In this document: positions 22,012 to 30,977 of the stretch, one piece after another
Layout: each line of letters begins with the position of its first letter
How positions within the stretch are numbered: the stretch's first letter is position 1
Virus record (IMG/VR): IMGVR_UViG_3300043673_000025
Coordinates: 1-40,944 of that record
Length of the DNA stretch: 40,944 bases
Source of the DNA: a virus
Direction: 5' to 3' (one strand)
Made by a program: the position numbers and the translations under genes
The notes under the pieces: generated by a model
What the model was told of the DNA's origin: nothing
Databases searched by the model: none
The model's input: only the letters and a program-made list of their open reading frames with translations

Positions 22012-25000
22012 TACTGGCTCCTCAGTTCGTTATGGATCGCTCCGAAAATGGTGTAGGTCAAAAGCTCGTTGCGCGCGTCCTCCGCTGCGAAGTCGATCCG
22101 GAGCTGCAGATGACGACACCAGACGGGTTTTTGGTTCTGCATCATGTAGTAGCGGTCGGCGTAGAGGCTGCGCGAGGGCGGCAACAAAGGCGGGTCTTGC
22201 CGCGTATTGACCAGGAGATCCCACGCCGTCGTCGTCGGCCCGTCGATCTCACCCAAAATGACACTTATAGTGGGCCTCGTTCCGACCTTCATCGACTCCA
22301 GGGTGAAGAAGCCCAGCTCCGCGATGCTGCCCGGCTGTGCCAGGACAAGCGAACCGATGATCGGGAACCACGGATAGAGAACCCCGTTGTCCGTGTTCAC
22401 GGTCGTATCGCGGAAGAGGATCGGCCCGTTGACGGCTGGGCCCAGCAGCAATTGATTCTGGCCCGGCGAGGTCTCGACGGAGCTCATCGCCTTGAACCCG
22501 GCTCCGATCGTGCCCATCGTGCTCCAGACCAGGCCGGCCTCTGGGGCTGACAGCGCGGCCATGCGGAACCAGTCGCCCGTCGCGTTGCCCGCAAAGAGCG
22601 CTGTGTCGCCGTGCGCGCCGTCATGCCAGGTGAGCTGCGCGGTCGATGCGTCATACAGGCTATCGAACTCGTCCGCGATCGGGAAGCCGGGCTCGATGAG
22701 GCCGGCGCTGGGGTCGAGCGCCATCACGCGCTTAACCGAATCCATCATGTACGGCGTGGTTTTGTTCACCGTCCAGGCGTCGTAGCTCGAAAGGCCCAGG
22801 CCGGTAATGTACTTACGTACATAGAGCGGATCGCTGTCCGTCGCCGAACCCAGCACGATATAGACCTCGCTGACGGTGAAGACAATCAGGCCCAGAGTGC
22901 AGCTCCAGGCGCGGATGATCTTCGCCGGAAGGGTGAAGAAGTTGAGCGGCTGATAGCTCTGGTTGGGATCGCCGATCTGGTTTGAACCATTCGACCAGGA
23001 GAGGACATTGCCCACCGCTCCGAAGACGCGAGAGAGGTGGTACTCCATCGGTTTGAATCCAACCGGGGGCGGGTTGTTCGCCTTGGCTACAGGCGCGGCA
23101 ATCAACTCGTTGATCCGCGAGTCGGGCAACTGATCCTGATACTGCCAGAGCTGGCCAGGTGGCGGCGCGGGGATCTCGTCGAGATAGAAGAGAGTCGCGC
23201 CGCCCTGGGCGATGCGCCAGATGACGATGGTGTCCACCTGTGGGTCTGGGCTTCCCGGACCCTGCAGGAATGCGTAGTTATTGGCATCGAGCGTGATCGC
23301 GGTGCTGATCGGCGAGGCCGTGCTCACATGGTTGGTTACGCTCGTCTTCCAGGAGTATGCCCACTGCGAGGGCTCGGTGCGCGCTGCGGCGGTGATTCCG
23401 GTGTTCCTCCAGGTCGCCGCGTTGTCCACGGTGAGCTGCCCCTGGGCCGATGCCCAGGCCGGATTGTTGGCTCCGCTCAGGCCTGAGATCGCGATCGCCT
23501 GCAGGTTGCCGAGGGAGTCCACAACCTGCTGTGCCGGGCTTACCGGAGTAGTGTCCAGCTCGGCTGCTACCGCCAGTACATTCCCGCCGCCGTTCCACTG
23601 GTTGCCTCCGCTATCCCGGTAGAAAGCAGTGAGGGTCTCACCGGCTAAAGTAATGCTCCAGCCATGGCCATGATTGCTCCCGCTGGCAGTCCACTCCGAC
23701 ATCGCCGCCGTGGCCACTATCAGGGCGCTACCGAAGCCGGGGGGAAGGCCGAAGCTTGCCCCGGTCGCCAGCTTCGCCTGGATGACAGCAACCGCCTCCC
23801 TGGGGAACGTCGGGATCAAGATCGCAGTCCCCCCGCTGACAAGCTCCACGGTGATGCCGCCCGTCGTGTCATAGAACAGTCCGAAGAGGTTTGCCGGACC
23901 TGACCAGGTGCTCCCGTCGTTATCGTTGTAGAGGGTAGTGAGCTTCAGCGTTCCATCGAGCGAACAGGTCTCTACGCCCTGCATGATATGGCCCGGATTG
24001 TCAGAGCCGCACATGCCAACAATATTCAGAAATTGGGCAGCAATAAATCCTGCTGGAAGGGCTACGTCAGACCCATTGGTGAGGGTTCCAGCGGCCAGGC
24101 AAAGCAGGTCTCCGTTCAATGTGACGAAGCTTACAAACTGCACGCCGCCGATGCTGGTTTTCGTCACCGTGGCGTCGCTCGACCATGCCGCCGCTGCCCA
24201 ATTGGAGGTAGCCGCGAAGGCCGCGCCGCCGAAGTTTCCCTGGAACTCACTATTGAGAGATCCTCCGGAGCTCGTCGATTGAAAGACGCCCTCAGTGACG
24301 GTGGAGGTCCCGCTGAAACCAACCGAGGGGGAACTCCACGTCAACGAATTGGAGCTGCTAAATCCGCTGGGTAGCGCGATGATTGTACCGTTCGGCGCAT
24401 TCTGGCCCATGCCGATAACCACGGAGCCTCCACCCTGGACGGGGATCGTGGCGAAACTGCCCGAGACGCTCGATGAGGTGATATTGCTCCACTGCTGCCC
24501 AATGCCCACATTCTGCCAGGTAACGCCTCCGTCGATCACCTGCGAACCAAGCGCAGATGTGAAGACGGGCGGCACGGCGGCGGTGTTTCCGTTATTCAGG
24601 GCCTTGAAGAAATAGAGCGTTCCCGCCGTGTTGGCCTTGATGACAAACTGCCCTGCAGTATAGGCCGCTCCGCTGACATACGCGCCATTGTTGACGCACT
24701 TCCACGTCACCGATCCATCCATCGTCGTAGTGCCGGGCACGTCGCTAAAGACAGGCATGATAGAGCCGGTAGTACCGAAGCCCACGGCCATCTGGATAAA
24801 ATTGGCCGCGTCATAGATCAAAAAGCAGGTTGAGTAGTACGTCGAAGAGGCCCAGGAGGGGAAAGTCTGGGGTAGGGCATCCTGCACCACCGAGGGCGCG
24901 ACCAGGGGCGGCGCGATGCCCCACTCTTCGAGGCTTGGCCCTTTGCATACCCACTGCTGGCTTCCGTCATCGGTATATGCTCCAATAGTCGAGGACCAGG

Positions 25001-25871
25001 CTGGCTGCGCTGCTCCGGTAATCCCCGCTCCGCTGGTCGCCGTTCCGGTCTCCTGGGTAGGACCGTAGTTTGCAACCGCTAGTGCAGCGGTGAAAACGTT
25101 ACTCGAATAAGCTGGCTGGCCCTGTGGAACGGTGGCGATAGTCACTGTGCGCCCATTTAAGAACGCCGCGCCACCGAATCCAGAAAACATAATCTTCATC
25201 CCAACCTGCGCCATCAGGTTCTTCGGCAGGTTCGGATCGTTGGGGTTGAGCGTGATCGTGAGCACATTGCCCGCGACCTGTACGCCGGTCACACCTACGC
25301 TGAGGCCTCCGCGCGCGATCTGCAGATTGTTATTCGAATCGACGATGTACGCGCCCGGTGCAAACTTGGTGTTCGGTCCCCACGGTGGCTCACTCTGAAC
25401 CCACTTCTTTTGATCGACGCCGTCTCCAAAGAAAAGATTGTTGCCCACGCTCTCGAACGTGGTGTCTCCTGCGCCCGCGCTCTTGTTCCAGATGTTGATC
25501 TTGCGGTTGGGTCCGGTGCCGTCATACACAGCACCTGCGGTATCGCACATCACGCGGATATTCTCGGTGTTTGTGCTGAAGGTACGGAAGCTGTAAAAGC
25601 GATTGATCGCCGGGAAGATCTGCGAGTTATAAACCGAGTGGCCGGCGCGCCGCGCGAGGCTCATCTTTGGCGTCAGCTCCGCGTTGAGGCCTCCAATCAT
25701 GGAGTCAAAGCGAGTCGCCGAATAAAACTTTTCATACAGAAACGTTGTGGCCGCATCGCGCAGCGGGTTGCGGTTGGTCCATAGCCCGGTCATGAAACGA
25801 TTCGTATGAAGCGGGGCCCACGAACTAGGATCGCTGATCGCGCCGGCTGCGGTGAGGGGAGAGTTTGCCAT
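22011..25871 (-). CDS. Very large tail tube/nozzle-like protein with inserted beta modules
   Basis: A 1286-residue protein. The N-terminus (LHTNRFMTGLWTNRNPLRDAATTFLYEKFY, then LTPKMSLARRAGHSVYNS) and the C-terminal third (SWSNGSNQIGDPNQSYQPLNFFTLPAKIIRAWSCTLGLIVFTVSEVYIVLG) resemble tail tubular protein B/nozzle proteins of short-tailed phages, which form the distal tube. The middle holds at least two tandem 'Y..G..Y..GQFVIKA...G..YFFKALN.G.T....P.FTSALGS.VIDGGVTW.N.G' units and several Gly/Ser-rich beta modules, explaining the large size against the ~800 residues usual for T7-type nozzles. These modules look like surface-binding decorations. It directly follows the two adaptor-like genes. 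Confidence 0.7.
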   Translation of the reverse strand: MANSPLTAAGAISDPSSWAPLHTNRFMTGLWTNRNPLRDAATTFLYEKFYSATRFDSMIGGLNAELTPKMSLARRAGHSVYNSQIFPAINRFYSFRTFSTNTENIRVMCDTAGAVYDGTGPNRKINIWNKSAGAGDTTFESVGNNLFFGDGVDQKKWVQSEPPWGPNTKFAPGAYIVDSNNNLQIARGGLSVGVTGVQVAGNVLTITLNPNDPNLPKNLMAQVGMKIMFSGFGGAAFLNGRTVTIATVPQGQPAYSSNVFTAALAVANYGPTQETGTATSGAGITGAAQPAWSSTIGAYTDDGSQQWVCKGPSLEEWGIAPPLVAPSVVQDALPQTFPSWASSTYYSTCFLIYDAANFIQMAVGFGTTGSIMPVFSDVPGTTTMDGSVTWKCVNNGAYVSGAAYTAGQFVIKANTAGTLYFFKALNNGNTAAVPPVFTSALGSQVIDGGVTWQNVGIGQQWSNITSSSVSGSFATIPVQGGGSVVIGMGQNAPNGTIIALPSGFSSSNSLTWSSPSVGFSGTSTVTEGVFQSTSSGGSLNSEFQGNFGGAAFAATSNWAAAAWSSDATVTKTSIGGVQFVSFVTLNGDLLCLAAGTLTNGSDVALPAGFIAAQFLNIVGMCGSDNPGHIMQGVETCSLDGTLKLTTLYNDNDGSTWSGPANLFGLFYDTTGGITVELVSGGTAILIPTFPREAVAVIQAKLATGASFGLPPGFGSALIVATAAMSEWTASGSNHGHGWSITLAGETLTAFYRDSGGNQWNGGGNVLAVAAELDTTPVSPAQQVVDSLGNLQAIAISGLSGANNPAWASAQGQLTVDNAATWRNTGITAAARTEPSQWAYSWKTSVTNHVSTASPISTAITLDANNYAFLQGPGSPDPQVDTIVIWRIAQGGATLFYLDEIPAPPPGQLWQYQDQLPDSRINELIAAPVAKANNPPPVGFKPMEYHLSRVFGAVGNVLSWSNGSNQIGDPNQSYQPLNFFTLPAKIIRAWSCTLGLIVFTVSEVYIVLGSATDSDPLYVRKYITGLGLSSYDAWTVNKTTPYMMDSVKRVMALDPSAGLIEPGFPIADEFDSLYDASTAQLTWHDGAHGDTALFAGNATGDWFRMAALSAPEAGLVWSTMGTIGAGFKAMSSVETSPGQNQLLLGPAVNGPILFRDTTVNTDNGVLYPWFPIIGSLVLAQPGSIAELGFFTLESMKVGTRPTISVILGEIDGPTTTAWDLLVNTRQDPPLLPPSRSLYADRYYMMQNQKPVWCRHLQLRIDFAAEDARNELLTYTIFGAIHNELRSQ

Positions 25872-26575
25872 TACTTGGTCCGTCCTCCCACGCCGGATTG
25901 CGTCTTGCCCTGCTGCGCCTGGAGCTGGCGCATCACATCCGTCCAGTTGCCGATGAAGATGCTCTTCTGCAGCTCATCCAGTCCGCTTTGCGCTCCCAAC
26001 AGGTGCGAGACAAAGCGGTCATTGAAGATGGGGAAACGTGCATCGCTCTTGAGCACCATGCACATCGCGAGGAAGCCGGGCAGGTAGATGTAGCTCAGCT
26101 CGTCCGGGATCGGGTCCCAGCGGATCGCAAGCGAGGTGAAGGGAACCGCCTTCTGCTGGAACTGCACTGTGAGCGTGTAGGCCTGGTCGGGCACATTCAT
26201 CAGCCGAAAGGTGATATTTCCCGCGTTGTCGTCGCGCACCACGGCGATATATTCCGGACGCGCCTGTGTCGAAGACTTCGCGAGTGTCGTCTTGACCTCG
26301 ATCTCCTTGGTCTCTTCACCGAGTGTCAGCCAGGCCTTTTCGATGAATCCGAAGTTCGGCAGCGAGACCGTATAGTCCTGGACGCCTACGGTGCAGGGGA
26401 TCGGATCTGACTCCACGCGGTTCCACGGCCAGGTGAAGGGAGCGCCCAGCATCGTGGACTTGATGAGGTTCCCATTCGATAGAGTGGGCTCATCGCCGCC
26501 GATCTCAAGCGGCTGATAGCCGATGAACGGCCCGGTCCAGATAACGGCCTGCATGAGGTTCTGTGTGGATGCCAT
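25871..26575 (-). CDS. Tail adaptor-like protein 2
   Basis: A 234-residue protein placed directly before the nozzle-like protein, where short-tailed phages encode the tail tubular protein A/adaptor ring. It has the beta-core plus helix pattern expected (FGFIEKAWLTLGEETKEIEVKT; TSLAIRWDPIPDELSYIYLPGFLAMCMVL). The motif (F.SL...)DPIPD is also present in the gene upstream, suggesting the two arose by duplication. It has a helical C-terminus with Gln-rich tail. Start overlaps the previous stop (TAATG). Confidence 0.6.
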   Translation of the reverse strand: MASTQNLMQAVIWTGPFIGYQPLEIGGDEPTLSNGNLIKSTMLGAPFTWPWNRVESDPIPCTVGVQDYTVSLPNFGFIEKAWLTLGEETKEIEVKTTLAKSSTQARPEYIAVVRDDNAGNITFRLMNVPDQAYTLTVQFQQKAVPFTSLAIRWDPIPDELSYIYLPGFLAMCMVLKSDARFPIFNDRFVSHLLGAQSGLDELQKSIFIGNWTDVMRQLQAQQGKTQSGVGGRTK

Positions 26576-27573
26576 TATCGTCCGCTCCAGCCCGGCCAGC
26601 CGTTGCCGTAGGGGTTCGCGGGTCCGACGTCTCCGCAGTCGCCCGAGGCCATCACGCTACGGCTGGGCACAAAGCCAGCGTTGTCTTCTTCGCGGTCGCC
26701 TTGCTTCATCGTGGCCAGGATGTCATCCAGCCAGGTCTGCCGCATGGCGAACCACTCCTTTTTGAGCTGCGGATCCACGGCGTACTTGTGGCAATAGACA
26801 TAGACTCCGTTGGTGAAGTTCGTGGAGTAGTCGTCAGGTATCGGATCGAGCTTCTGGCTCAGGGAAATAAACTGCGGCGGGTTCTTCTGGCCTACTGGCT
26901 CGATCTTGTAGACGACGCCCGACTGCGGCGGCATGGGGATCAAGCGAAAGCCCTGAGCGTCTGGGTCGCAGCACGTCCATACGACATTGCCGTCAATCAC
27001 CGTTGTACCCGGTGCAGTGGCCGCTGGCAGCACTGGCGCGATGTTGCCGGTGGTTCCGTAGGTTGTGACGATAAGAATGTTGCCGTTGGCATCCAGGATG
27101 TTTGTCCGGGGATTCGCCGGCGTCGATACCTGGCCCAGCGGATTGATGTATACGACGCCCGCGCCCGGCCAGGACGCCTGCTTCAAAGTCTTGTTGTACA
27201 TCCAGCAGAGTTTCGTCGGCGGGCTGGCTGCGAAGCTGGTCGGCTGCAGGGCGCGCACGGCTTCGACAGTCCACTCCGGCTTCGGCAGCGCGGTGTTATT
27301 GATGTCCACCCAGGTCGCGTTCTCCAGCCACCCGATCCCTTTCTGGCTGATGGTCGCGTAGTCGGTCTGGTAGCCGATCGTATAGAACGGCGGGATATTG
27401 AAGCTGTTCCACTTCCAGTTGAACTTCTGGGACAGCAGATCGCTCATTACAGAGTTGCCGATAGCAAGCCAGGTCAGGTTGGAGAATCCTCCAACCGCCT
27501 GGGACACGCTCACCGGACCCATGTTCTTCATAAGGTCGGTCTGTGACTGTAGTGAAACGGTGCTGCTGCCCAT
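26575..27573 (-). CDS. Tail adaptor-like protein 1
   Basis: A 332-residue protein upstream of the second adaptor-like gene. It starts with a SLQSQTDLMKNMGPVSV segment and shares PQFISLSQKLDPIPDDYS with the PFTSLAIRWDPIPDELS of its neighbour, followed in both by a Tyr/Val-rich helix. A central insert carries the 'GNIAPVLPAATAPGTTVIDGNVVWTC' beta module that is also repeated in the nozzle-like protein (PVFTSALGSQVIDGGVTW). The set suggests module sharing across tail genes. Role: head-to-tail connector component, by position and pattern. Confidence 0.55.
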   Translation of the reverse strand: MGSSTVSLQSQTDLMKNMGPVSVSQAVGGFSNLTWLAIGNSVMSDLLSQKFNWKWNSFNIPPFYTIGYQTDYATISQKGIGWLENATWVDINNTALPKPEWTVEAVRALQPTSFAASPPTKLCWMYNKTLKQASWPGAGVVYINPLGQVSTPANPRTNILDANGNILIVTTYGTTGNIAPVLPAATAPGTTVIDGNVVWTCCDPDAQGFRLIPMPPQSGVVYKIEPVGQKNPPQFISLSQKLDPIPDDYSTNFTNGVYVYCHKYAVDPQLKKEWFAMRQTWLDDILATMKQGDREEDNAGFVPSRSVMASGDCGDVGPANPYGNGWPGWSGR

Positions 27574-27585
27574 AGGTTTTCTCGC

Positions 27586-28212
27586 TTACTGCTGATCGTT
27601 GTGCTGCTGGTTGTCGTTCTGATCCTGCTGAACATCCGGTTGCGCGGCGGCATCGGCTTCTTCCTGGGTGGGCACAACAGGCTGCGGATCGGCGGTGGCA
27701 AGCTGCTCGTCGATGGCTCCGCTGTGATAGTTGTCGGTTCCCTGGGGCATCGCGAGGCCTTCGCCTTGGCCTTCATCCGTCCAGGCCTTGATGCCGCCCT
27801 GTCTCTTCTGTTGGTTCAGGACCTCGTTCGCGCTGGGATATCCCTGCTCGATCGCGGTGATCTTCGAATCATGCAGTTCCTTGCGGCGGTATAGTTCTTG
27901 CTGGGATTGAGCGGGGAGCTGAGATTCTAGGAGTTTCATAAATTCCGTATCCGAGAGGGAAGAGAGGGGCTGGGCTGATGCGGCGTTCTGGTTTTGTGTG
28001 GCGTTCTGCTGTGCCTGCAGTGCCGCCTTCGCATCGCTAAGCCCCGTAATGCCCGAACCCGAAGCTACAGCGACGCCGCTAGCCATTCCGTGATTACCAC
28101 CGATGTTGATACCTGCCTTGCGGAGTGCCCCCTCCAGCCGGTCGACGCGATCGACGAGCTTCGCGTGCATGTCGCCGAGGTCACTTTTGAGCGTTTCTTT
28201 TATTGTTCCCAT
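27586..28212 (-). CDS. Gln-rich hypothetical late protein
   Basis: A 208-residue protein. It opens with a coiled-coil-like helix (TIKETLKSDLGDMHAKLVDRVDRLEGALRKAG), passes through a Gln/Asn/Ala-rich linker, has a folded middle (LSDTEFMKLLESQLPAQSQQELYRRKELHDSKITAIEQGYPSANEVLNQQKRQGG) and ends with a very Gln/Asn/Asp-rich tail. AAGGAG lies 8 nt before the ATG. It sits between the capsid gene region and the tail adaptors. It could be a head-completion or scaffold-like factor; no family recognised. Confidence 0.55.
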   Translation of the reverse strand: MGTIKETLKSDLGDMHAKLVDRVDRLEGALRKAGINIGGNHGMASGVAVASGSGITGLSDAKAALQAQQNATQNQNAASAQPLSSLSDTEFMKLLESQLPAQSQQELYRRKELHDSKITAIEQGYPSANEVLNQQKRQGGIKAWTDEGQGEGLAMPQGTDNYHSGAIDEQLATADPQPVVPTQEEADAAAQPDVQQDQNDNQQHNDQQ

Positions 28213-28280
28213 CGAAATTTCTCCTTGACTTCCCTAAACTTTCCGGTTTTTGGAGCGTGATTGAGGGTTTACCTGGTGAA

Positions 28281-28856
28281 CTAGGCGGCTTTGGTCTTTC
28301 CCTTACCTTTGCCACTGCGCGGGGCACGAATGCGCGGTGTCGTCTCTTCTTCATCGTCATCGTCCACGCGCCGGCTGCGAACCTTGTGCTTGGTGATGAG
28401 AAAGAGCTGGGTGCCGCTGGGCTCGTTGTCGGTGGGCCATTCGAGCACGCGCTCATATTCGCGCATCAGTCTCTTGTAGAGATCCGGGTCCGTGGCGCGC
28501 AGATCCAGCAGCGGCTCCTTCCACTCTTTGCCGCACCGCTGGCAGAGAATGTCTTTGTTGCCTGCTGGGTAGGTGTTGACGATGATCGAATAGTTGGGGG
28601 CGTTGCCCTTCACCAGTCCGGCCTTGTTTCTTCCGCCCTTGCGGTGGTTGCAGGCCTTTTCGCGCTGCTCTTTGAGCTGGGCGTTCTTCGCGATGTCTTC
28701 CTGCTGTTTGCGCATCTTGATGAGGCGCGCTTCCTTTTTGCCCTTCAGATCGGCAAGAGCCTCCTGGTTGAGCTCCAGGCTGATCTTTTTCATCTCCAGA
28801 TCCATCAGCGCCGATTCTCTGAGGATCTCTTCGGTGGTCATGTTCTCAACTGACAT
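28281..28856 (-). CDS. Coiled-coil/zinc-motif hypothetical protein
   Basis: A 191-residue protein. Residues 1-75 form a strong charged coiled coil (MTTEEILRESALMDLEMKKISLELNQEALADLKGKKEARLIKMRKQQEDIAKNAQ). Then CNHRKGGRNKAGL and CQRCGKEW supply Cys/His residues for a zinc site split by a strand (SIIVNTYPAGNKDIL). The C-terminus is acidic then basic (DDDDEEE...GKGKGKTKAA). ATG 28856 has GGAG 8 nt upstream; a GTG at 28901 has its site too close. It lies immediately downstream of the capsid gene. Function unknown; DNA or capsid binding is possible. Confidence 0.6.
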   Translation of the reverse strand: MSVENMTTEEILRESALMDLEMKKISLELNQEALADLKGKKEARLIKMRKQQEDIAKNAQLKEQREKACNHRKGGRNKAGLVKGNAPNYSIIVNTYPAGNKDILCQRCGKEWKEPLLDLRATDPDLYKRLMREYERVLEWPTDNEPSGTQLFLITKHKVRSRRVDDDDEEETTPRIRAPRSGKGKGKTKAA

Positions 28857-28916
28857 AGCGTTGCTCCGTAGCTGCAGAGTGATGGGCGTGGAGTCGGCCA
28901 CGCCCTCCCGGTTGGA

Positions 28917-30107
28917 TTAGGAGATGAGGCTCGGAGCGTCGATCATGCGGATTCGAGCGACGGGATCGGGTACCACAGTGGGAACGAAGTTGACGTTGTA
29001 TGCGGTCGATCCGCCGATCATGCCGGCAGCGTCGGAAACGCTCACATCGTCATACTTCTTGGTGTACATCTTGAGGTTGCGCCAGTCGCCGTTTCCGATC
29101 TGCGCGCCTTCCTTCTTGCCCAGAGAGACGGTGATGACGCCATTTTCTCCGAAGATGTACGTGCGGAACGCATTCACCCCAGCATGGCCGAGATAGTTCG
29201 GTGTGATCGTGACTTCGGTAGAAGGCATAAAGCTGCAGCCTGCCCAATCCATCACGCGCACACTGTCCTCACCGGTCGGAAGCTCTTCCAACTTCATCTG
29301 GCCCTCGATGGTGTGCTTGAGTACATCGGTCAGTGAGTTGTTCGAGACATCGTTGAGGGTATCCCCAATGCAAAAATCATGGATAACTCCCTTGAATCGG
29401 CCACCGGCGAATGCTTTCACATTGCGGCCACCGAGAGAGGCGATCGCAGACGTGATGTTCGATTTGCCAAAGGGAACGTTGAAAGCATTCTGCTCCAGAG
29501 CGGACGAATCGACCGCGCTGATGCCATCTGCAGTGTTGCGGATGAGGGTGTTGAGCGTCTGAGCGAGGCGGTAGCCCAGCTCCTTCGCGCCGTTCTCCAG
29601 GGCAGGGTCGATCGCAAGCTGCAGCGAAAACTTGCTGTAGTTGAGATAATCCGCGTAGTTACCGATTTTGGTGAGATTGTTGAGGACCTGGATGGTGATA
29701 CCAGATCCGACTACGCCCTCTGCGGCTTGGGTCGTGTTCGCACCAAAGGTCTCGTACTCAAAGAGCGAGAGAGTGTTACCAGAATTTTCCGGCATCTCCA
29801 TGCGCTTCGTGCAGCGGAGCATCGGTGTTTCGGCCTTCAAGTTGTCGATGAAGGTCTTTTCATAGTAAATGGCCTGGGTTTGGGGGAGGTTTCCGGTCGT
29901 ATTCGACGCGGGGCTATAGCCCGTGTTGAGTACGGCATACTGGCCCTGGCTCTGCGCCATCACGCCGATCGCGACGATAGCAGCGCGCCAGAAGACGCGG
30001 AACGGAATGAGGGTCATACTACCGAAGGCAAGTATCATGCGAAAAATTACATCAAGAATCAGTGCGACTTTAAGGACTGCCCGGTCAAACGGGGTGTGGT
30101 GTTTCAT
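28917..30107 (-). CDS. Major capsid protein, N4-gp56-like, with hydrophobic leader
   Basis: A 396-residue protein with the features of HK97-fold capsid proteins of the N4 gp56 class: an N-arm (GYSPASNTTGNLPQTQAIYYEKTFIDNLKAETPMLRC), NSGNTLSLFEYETFG, a spine-helix region (LAIDPALENGAKELGYRLAQTLNTLIRNTADG) and a C-terminal sheet (HAGVNAFRTYIFGENGVITV). ATG 30107 is chosen because AGGGAG lies about 7 nt upstream; ATG 29960 (MAQSQGQYAV) would give a normal-looking capsid N-terminus but has no ribosome-binding site. The first ~50 residues are strongly hydrophobic with interspersed Arg, like membrane-targeting helices. Either the leader is cut off or capsid assembly is membrane-linked. Confidence 0.85.
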   Translation of the reverse strand: MKHHTPFDRAVLKVALILDVIFRMILAFGSMTLIPFRVFWRAAIVAIGVMAQSQGQYAVLNTGYSPASNTTGNLPQTQAIYYEKTFIDNLKAETPMLRCTKRMEMPENSGNTLSLFEYETFGANTTQAAEGVVGSGITIQVLNNLTKIGNYADYLNYSKFSLQLAIDPALENGAKELGYRLAQTLNTLIRNTADGISAVDSSALEQNAFNVPFGKSNITSAIASLGGRNVKAFAGGRFKGVIHDFCIGDTLNDVSNNSLTDVLKHTIEGQMKLEELPTGEDSVRVMDWAGCSFMPSTEVTITPNYLGHAGVNAFRTYIFGENGVITVSLGKKEGAQIGNGDWRNLKMYTKKYDDVSVSDAAGMIGGSTAYNVNFVPTVVPDPVARIRMIDAPSLIS

Positions 30108-30158
30108 TTTGGTTCTCCCTGTGCTGAGTCGTTCGCACAAGAGAGTCGAAAGTTAGGC

Positions 30159-30974
30159 TTAGGCCGGTAGCTGATCTACGAACTGAGCGAATCCCGCTTC
30201 GTTCTCCATCTTGTGCTTGAAAACGGCACGAGGCATAAGCTCGATCTCCTGACGCGTATACTTCGGCTTCGGCTTTCCAGGTGGTACGTTGCTCATCGTT
30301 GACGCACGTACTCCAGAGGAGAAGCTTCCGCGTGGCCGAGTCGTCTGCTGAGGGGCAATCCGCTCCGTGTGCGCATTCGTTTCGGGTGTTTCTGGTGTCT
30401 CTGTGGTCGTTTCTGGCCGTCGAGTCAACAATCCGTCGCTCATCAGTTTGTCAAACACAATGCGGTAGTTCTTTGCAGTCCATGCAAGGTTGTTATCCCG
30501 AATGTAGCCAAACAGCGTGTTCTTATTTTCTTCCGTCTGATACCAATCTGGCGTCGTCTGGATGAAGATATTGACCTCTGCAATGGCTTGGTTTTCGAGT
30601 TCCTTCTCATCTATGCTGTTCAGTCGCGCTGCTACTTCGTTAGGTTTGCCTCCTAGACGCGCCTCCATCACGCGATCCATGGCCTCCGTAACCTTGTTGG
30701 GGTCCCTCATATCCTGGGCCGCCTGAAATTTTTCGTCTTCGGTCAATTCGCGCGGCTTGAGCGGCTTCTTGGTCACAGCGCGGTCGGGCACTCGGCCCTG
30801 CTTGAGTTCATTGATCGCGCGGCTGGCATGAAATTGCGCGTTGGCCAGTTTGTCTGCGGCCTCTTTGAAGGTCTCGCCCTTGAACGTCTGGACCGCTGAT
30901 CCATCCTCTGGGTCAACGTCTACGACATACAGGCCGTCTATCGGCTCTCCGCTATTTCTCCACTCAACTCCCAT
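30159..30974 (-). CDS. Putative scaffolding protein
   Basis: A 271-residue charged protein between portal and capsid, the usual place for a scaffold. It starts with a small beta-domain (YVVDVDPEDGSAVQTFKGETFKEAADKLANAQFHASRAIN), then a helical, Lys/Glu-rich middle (LTEDEKFQAAQDMRDPNKVTEAMDRVMEARLG...) and a FIQTTPDWYQTEENKNTLFGYIRDNNLAWTAKNYRIVFDKLMSDGLL segment of a kind common in phage scaffold-region proteins. A Thr/Pro-rich linker and a basic C-terminal helix (TRQEIELMPRAVFKHKMENE) follow; basic C-termini often bind coat protein. GAGGT lies about 8 nt before the ATG. Confidence 0.65.
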   Translation of the reverse strand: MGVEWRNSGEPIDGLYVVDVDPEDGSAVQTFKGETFKEAADKLANAQFHASRAINELKQGRVPDRAVTKKPLKPRELTEDEKFQAAQDMRDPNKVTEAMDRVMEARLGGKPNEVAARLNSIDEKELENQAIAEVNIFIQTTPDWYQTEENKNTLFGYIRDNNLAWTAKNYRIVFDKLMSDGLLTRRPETTTETPETPETNAHTERIAPQQTTRPRGSFSSGVRASTMSNVPPGKPKPKYTRQEIELMPRAVFKHKMENEAGFAQFVDQLPA

Positions 30975-30977
30975 GTT

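Noticed and set aside
29379-30170. Plus-strand ORF opposite the capsid gene
   Set aside because: Same mirror effect; its composition is typical of an antisense shadow and it has no neighbours on that strand.
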